The notes beneath the pieces are model-generated. The model had not been told where the DNA came from and did not search any database. It saw only the letters and a list, made by a program, of their open reading frames with translations. Of a DNA stretch of 64,000 nt, positions 57,498 to 64,000 are shown piece by piece. The position numbers and the translations under genes were made by a program. The stretch is taken from the NCBI GenBank assembly GCA_023150555.1, contig JAKLKQ010000001.1, positions 1 through 64,000 of the forward strand, read 5' to 3'. Origin of the DNA: Planctomycetota bacterium. Its GTDB lineage: Bacteria > Planctomycetota > SZUA-567 > H5-PLA8. Each line of letters starts with the position of its first letter. Within the stretch, counting starts at the first letter, position 1.

Positions 57498-59768
57498 TCA
57501 GGCGAACTTCGTTCCGCGCTCCTTGTCGGGGCGCATGGCCACCTGGACGCAGATCTCCTTGAGCTTGCGCTTGTCTTCCTCGGAGATCTCCAGGACCTGC
57601 GTGCCGAAGACCCAGGGGAACGGAAGATCCTGCGCGCCGCCCTCTTCCTCTTCGCGGTTCTTGATGAAGCGCAGGCTGCACAGCGCCCGCACTTCGATGG
57701 GGTACTTGCTGACCGTCAGGCGCACGCAGATGCCGCGGCGCATCAGGTCCTCGGGGGTGATCAGCTTCGGCGTGTTGCCTTCGCAGAGGAACCCGCCTTC
57801 GCTGATGTCGATGGTCTGCCCGTGGTACAGCGTCTCTTCGGCGGCGCGCCCCAGCCGGTTGCAGAACTGGTAGGCGATCGGCAGCGCGACCTCGTAGCGC
57901 ATGTGCTTGCGCTCTTGCCGTTTCACCTTCGGGCGGATCTTGTCGAGTTCCTTCAGCACCAAGTCCTCCTGCGCAAGGAAGACCTCGATCTTGCGCTTCG
58001 CCTGCCGTTCCAGGTCGTGCAGGATCTGCGGCGGGATCGGGTTGGCGGTCGCGATGCACAGCATCTGCTGCGACTCGTCGAAGGGCAGGAACTCGTAGCG
58101 CAGCATGGTCGACTGCGCGAAGAGCTTGAGCAGGACTTCGGGGATCTCCGCGTCTTCCAGGTCCGTCATCGGCAGGCCCGACTGCAGCGCCAGGGCGCGG
58201 CATAGTTCCGCCGGCGAGATGCGGCCTTCGCGCAGCAGGAAACGCCCAAGGCGTTCGCTGGCCATGCGCGCGCTCTTGACCAGGCCCTCGACCTCGCCGT
58301 CCTGGAGCTTGCCCATATGCACCAGCACTTCGCCCAAGCGGCGGCCGCGGTAGGGGTCGGCGGGCGGTGCCGGCGGCGGCGGTGGGGCCGGCGGCAGGTA
58401 CTCCGGATCGAACTTCGGATGCCCAGGCGTCGCGGCGGGGGGCGGCGGCGAGATGTCGTCCACGGCTTCCTGCGGACCGCTTTCCGTGGCGTCCAATTGC
58501 GAGCCGCTCGCGGAGGCCGGTTCCTCTTCCGGATCATCGATGATCACCGGCGCGACTTGGGGCGGCGGAAGTTCATCGAGTTCATCGGGCCGGCCGGGCG
58601 GCGGCAACGATGTATCAAAGGACGCCTTCTTTGCCTGGGGCATCGACGAAGGCAGAATCACGGCAGGAGGCGGCACGGGTACGGGCGGCGGCGCGCCGCG
58701 CCAGGACGGCCCGACGGCAGCGCGTGCGGCTGATACCGAAGGCGCTGGCGAACCTCCATTCGCCGCGCGGTCGGCGGCAGACTTCGAAGCCGGCGGAGGC
58801 AAGCCGACGGCAGGCCGCCCGGCGGCGGAAGCCGAAGGCGGCACCGCAACCGCAGGACGAGCGGCAGCCGAACCGGAGGCCGGCGGCACGACAACGGCAG
58901 GCCGTACGGCGGCCGAGCCGGAGGCCGGCACGGCGGGCCGCCCGGAAGCCGAACCGGACGCCGAAGCGAGGTGCTTCACGGCGGGATGCCCCGAGGCCGA
59001 TGCGCCGGGCGGCACGCGCGGCGGCGCCTCGACGGCCGCGCGCGCAGCGGTCGAAGCCGAGGGCGCGTCGGGCCAAGGCATGGCAGGCTTGGGCGGAGCC
59101 TGCGCCTGCACGGCCGCAGGCGCAGGCACCGGTTTCGGCGGCGCGGCGGGAACTTCGGGTTCGGGTGCATCGAAAGCCTGGTCATCTGCTGCGACTTCCG
59201 CAGCTTCGTCAGCCCTGGCGGCTTCGGCAGGTGCTTCGTCGTCGTCGAGGACGGGGATCGGCGTGACGGCGAGATCGGCGCCCTCGTCGGACCCCTTCTT
59301 CCCTGCGACGGCTCCGCCGACGAGATACTGCTTGGCTGCGCCGGCGTGCTCAGGCGAGAACGCGTCGCGCACCTTGTCGCTGGCGATGGAGATCATCGCC
59401 ATCTTGAGCAGCTTGAGTTGCTCGGGATCGAGGTTGCGGAAGCGCGTGCCGAGGTCGACGCCGCCGCCTTCCAGCTCTTTCATCATGCGCACTTCGACGT
59501 CGATCGGGAAGTGCGTCAGGTGCGGCGGACAGGAGACCTCGATGCTCAACGGCCGGCCCACGCCCAGAATGCGCTTCCACGTCGCCTGGGTCTCGTCGTC
59601 GAGGCGCCCGATGGGCGCGAGGCAGCGGCAGCCGCCTTCGCTGATGTCGATCAGGGTGCAGGCCACCGATGGCACGCCGCCGTAGCGCAGCAGCACCAGG
59701 CCCTTGTCGATGCGCAGGCGCACGCTGGTTCGGAATCTGGACGAATCATGCATACAAGATGCCGACAC
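57498..59768 (-). CDS. PilZ - Pro/Ala-rich linker - MshEN (T2SSE N-terminal) - PilZ protein
   Basis: 'RLGEVLVHMGKLQDGEVEGLVKSARMASERLGRFLLREGRISPAELCRALALQSGLPMTDL' MshEN; C-terminal 'ERKHMRYEVALPIAYQF...TIDISEGGFLCEG' PilZ; N-terminal 'FRTSVRLRIDKGLVLLRYGG...LIDISEGGCRCLAP' PilZ-like. Confidence 0.82.
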   Translation of the reverse strand: MSASCMHDSSRFRTSVRLRIDKGLVLLRYGGVPSVACTLIDISEGGCRCLAPIGRLDDETQATWKRILGVGRPLSIEVSCPPHLTHFPIDVEVRMMKELEGGGVDLGTRFRNLDPEQLKLLKMAMISIASDKVRDAFSPEHAGAAKQYLVGGAVAGKKGSDEGADLAVTPIPVLDDDEAPAEAARADEAAEVAADDQAFDAPEPEVPAAPPKPVPAPAAVQAQAPPKPAMPWPDAPSASTAARAAVEAPPRVPPGASASGHPAVKHLASASGSASGRPAVPASGSAAVRPAVVVPPASGSAAARPAVAVPPSASAAGRPAVGLPPPASKSAADRAANGGSPAPSVSAARAAVGPSWRGAPPPVPVPPPAVILPSSMPQAKKASFDTSLPPPGRPDELDELPPPQVAPVIIDDPEEEPASASGSQLDATESGPQEAVDDISPPPPAATPGHPKFDPEYLPPAPPPPPAPPADPYRGRRLGEVLVHMGKLQDGEVEGLVKSARMASERLGRFLLREGRISPAELCRALALQSGLPMTDLEDAEIPEVLLKLFAQSTMLRYEFLPFDESQQMLCIATANPIPPQILHDLERQAKRKIEVFLAQEDLVLKELDKIRPKVKRQERKHMRYEVALPIAYQFCNRLGRAAEETLYHGQTIDISEGGFLCEGNTPKLITPEDLMRRGICVRLTVSKYPIEVRALCSLRFIKNREEEEGGAQDLPFPWVFGTQVLEISEEDKRKLKEICVQVAMRPDKERGTKFA

Positions 59769-59946
59769 TCCCCCCCAGGGGTGTGCCTTCCCTATAGTCG
59801 GATCGGTCTGGCGGCCCGCCTAACCATATACATACCGCCCACAAGGGGTCGAAACAACCTCTACGGGCCGGGTCGCCCTCGATTCCTTGGATTCCATGTA
59901 CGCTGCACAATTAGGTTAGGACACTATTAGCATACTGGCCGGTCTG

Positions 59947-60693
59947 CTATTTATCTGCGCCCTTCGCTTCAGATGCCTTTTCCGAAGCTCCATCCGGCGT
60001 CTTGGCCGAACCGGGCGGAGGCCTCTCGCCCTCCGCCAACTTGGCTTCGGCCTCCAGCACCGTGGCGAACCGCTTCTGCGCCTCTGCAACACTGAAGCCG
60101 CCCGGACCGGGTCCGCCCTTGTAGGCGATCTTGCCGTCGCTCCCAACGATGTAGATGCGATCCGGCCATCCGGCGTAGGCATCGCCGACCTTGTTGTCCA
60201 TGCCGTCGACGAGGACGGGCAGCGAGAGATGCAGGCCTTCCTGGCACTGTGCCGCGACCTTGCCGCGCGCCTCGAAGTCCTTCGGCGATTCGATCAGGAT
60301 CCCCGCCTGGTCGTTCAACTTCACCTGCCGTCCGCCGGTGGGATGCGCTTCGCGGATGTAGACGAGCAGGAACTTCGCGTTGCCCTTCTGCTCCTGGTAC
60401 CACGTTTCGAGGGCGCCAGACTGGGCCCGGAACGGCGGTCACGTGTAACTGCCAAAAACGAGCGCCACCGGCTGCTTGCCGACGTACGCGCTGAGTTTCT
60501 CGCGGGTCTTGCCGTCGAGTGCGGCGAGGTCGAAGTCGGGCGCGGCGTCGGCATCCTTCAGACTGTCTTCGCTGCGTCCGCCGCCGCGCGCCTCGCGGTT
60601 GCGCTGGCCGGCCTCAACCCGGTAGGCGCCACACGTGCAGAGCGCGGCGCAAGCCACCAGGACCAAGCCCGCCGGATGTTTCCGCATAAGCAT
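59947..60693 (-). CDS. Deiodinase-like thioredoxin-fold selenoprotein; in-frame TGA at 60439-60441 read as selenocysteine
   Basis: Continuous frame 'APDFDLAALDGKTREKLSAYVGKQPVALVFGSYT-U-PPFRAQSGALETWYQEQKGNAKFLLVYIREAHPTGGRQVKLNDQAGILIESPKDFEARGKVAAQC'; FGSxTUPPF motif and conserved 'VYIREAH' context. Confidence 0.85.
60411..60428 (-). promoter_or_regulatory. Candidate bacterial SECIS hairpin just downstream of the Sec UGA
   Basis: GGGC-CCA-[GUC]-UGG-c-GCCC: stem GGGC/GCCC and CCA/UGG with one bulge, GU-containing apical loop whose first G is 18 nt 3' of the UGA. Confidence 0.6.
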
Positions 60694-60792
60694 TGTCGGA
60701 TCCTCCCACAGGTTGACGCGCTGCGCAGCATTTTGCGGCGCGTTTCGAACGCTGAGTCTAGGAAGATCAAATGGCGGGCCGGAATGCCCGTG

Positions 60793-61536
<744 letters not shown>

Positions 61537-61577
61537 GATCTAGCTCTCAGCCTTCAGCAATCCGCATTCAGCGCCGT

Positions 61578-63502
<1,925 letters not shown>

Positions 63503-63512
<10 letters not shown>

Positions 63513-64000
63513 GACACGGTCCCCTTTTCCGTCAGCACCGGGCGGAAAACCGAAGCATCGTCGTCATTTTCGTCGTGCTTGATGGTCTTGGCCGGAGCGT
63601 GCTCTTTGGCGCCGGGCTTCGGCTTCACCACCAGTCCGTACAACGGCATCGTGAAGAAGCCGAAGGCGATCAGCCAGCCGACGACCAGCCCGGCCTTCTT
63701 GTAGCACTTGGCCCAGCCGGGCTTGGTCAGGCCCAGCGTCTGGAAGGCGCTGGAGAAGCCGTGGCTGAGGTGCAGGCCCAGGACGACCATCGCGGCCATG
63801 TAGGCCAGGGCGATCACCGGATTGGCGAACGCCTGCATCACCAGGCCCCACAACTCGCCGTCCACGTGCTCGTGGTCGGTAAACTTGAACATCTTAACGT
63901 GCAGGATCACGAAGAGCAGGATGATCGCGCCGCTAATCATCATCGTGCGCGAGCCGAAAGTGCTGGTGCCGCCAGACTGCTTGGTCTCATAGGGCACCGG
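63503..64000 (-). CDS. sdhC: Succinate dehydrogenase cytochrome b subunit, probably truncated by the window edge
   Basis: '[19 protein letters not shown]', '[20 protein letters not shown]', '[18 protein letters not shown]'; overlaps sdhA start. Confidence 0.85.

Noticed and set aside
59947-60693. Frameshift or nonsense pseudogene explanation for the split redoxin ORF
   Set aside because: There is no frameshift, the single TGA falls exactly at the Sec position of a deiodinase-like motif, and sequence quality on both sides is maintained; still needs selABCD confirmation

Overview
A GC-rich bacterial window with two contrasting halves. Left half (about 1-38.6 kb, accessory): (i) a periplasmic NarG/NxrA-type molybdoenzyme cluster (alpha and beta subunits, TorD-like chaperone, EB_dh/di-cytochrome c fusion, Rrf2 regulator, moaA, ric/scdA-like gene and an uncharacterised HExxH/zinc-ribbon protein); (ii) a very large secreted Ig/cadherin-like protein apparently co-operonic with a sigma factor carrying its own TM segment and extracytoplasmic domain; (iii) a fused hydantoinase/oxoprolinase; and (iv) many gene fragments and mobile-element remnants. 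The remnants include a 225-bp IS21-like miniature element with a 5-bp target duplication that cleanly splits a PQQ-propeller gene. The half ends at a 20-nt tRNA-Ser 3'-end remnant (about 38605-38624), a plausible att site of a genomic island. Right half (about 38.7-64 kb, core-like): tRNA-Leu(CAG), anmK, threonine aldolase, an HtrA-like protease paired with a tandem pseudoprotease, a homogentisate (Tyr/Phe) degradation cluster, YchF, an RluA-type synthase, a PilZ-MshEN-PilZ protein and sdhB/sdhA/sdhC. The most striking observation is between the PilZ gene and sdhB. Two adjacent minus-strand ORFs (60439-60693 and 59947-60324) are one frame interrupted by a single TGA in the context FGSYT-U-PPFR, matching the iodothyronine-deiodinase selenocysteine motif, with a plausible bacterial SECIS hairpin just downstream. 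It looks like a bacterial deiodinase-like selenoprotein that a standard gene caller splits. All calls come from reading the sequence; no database search was run. Taxonomy was not determined.
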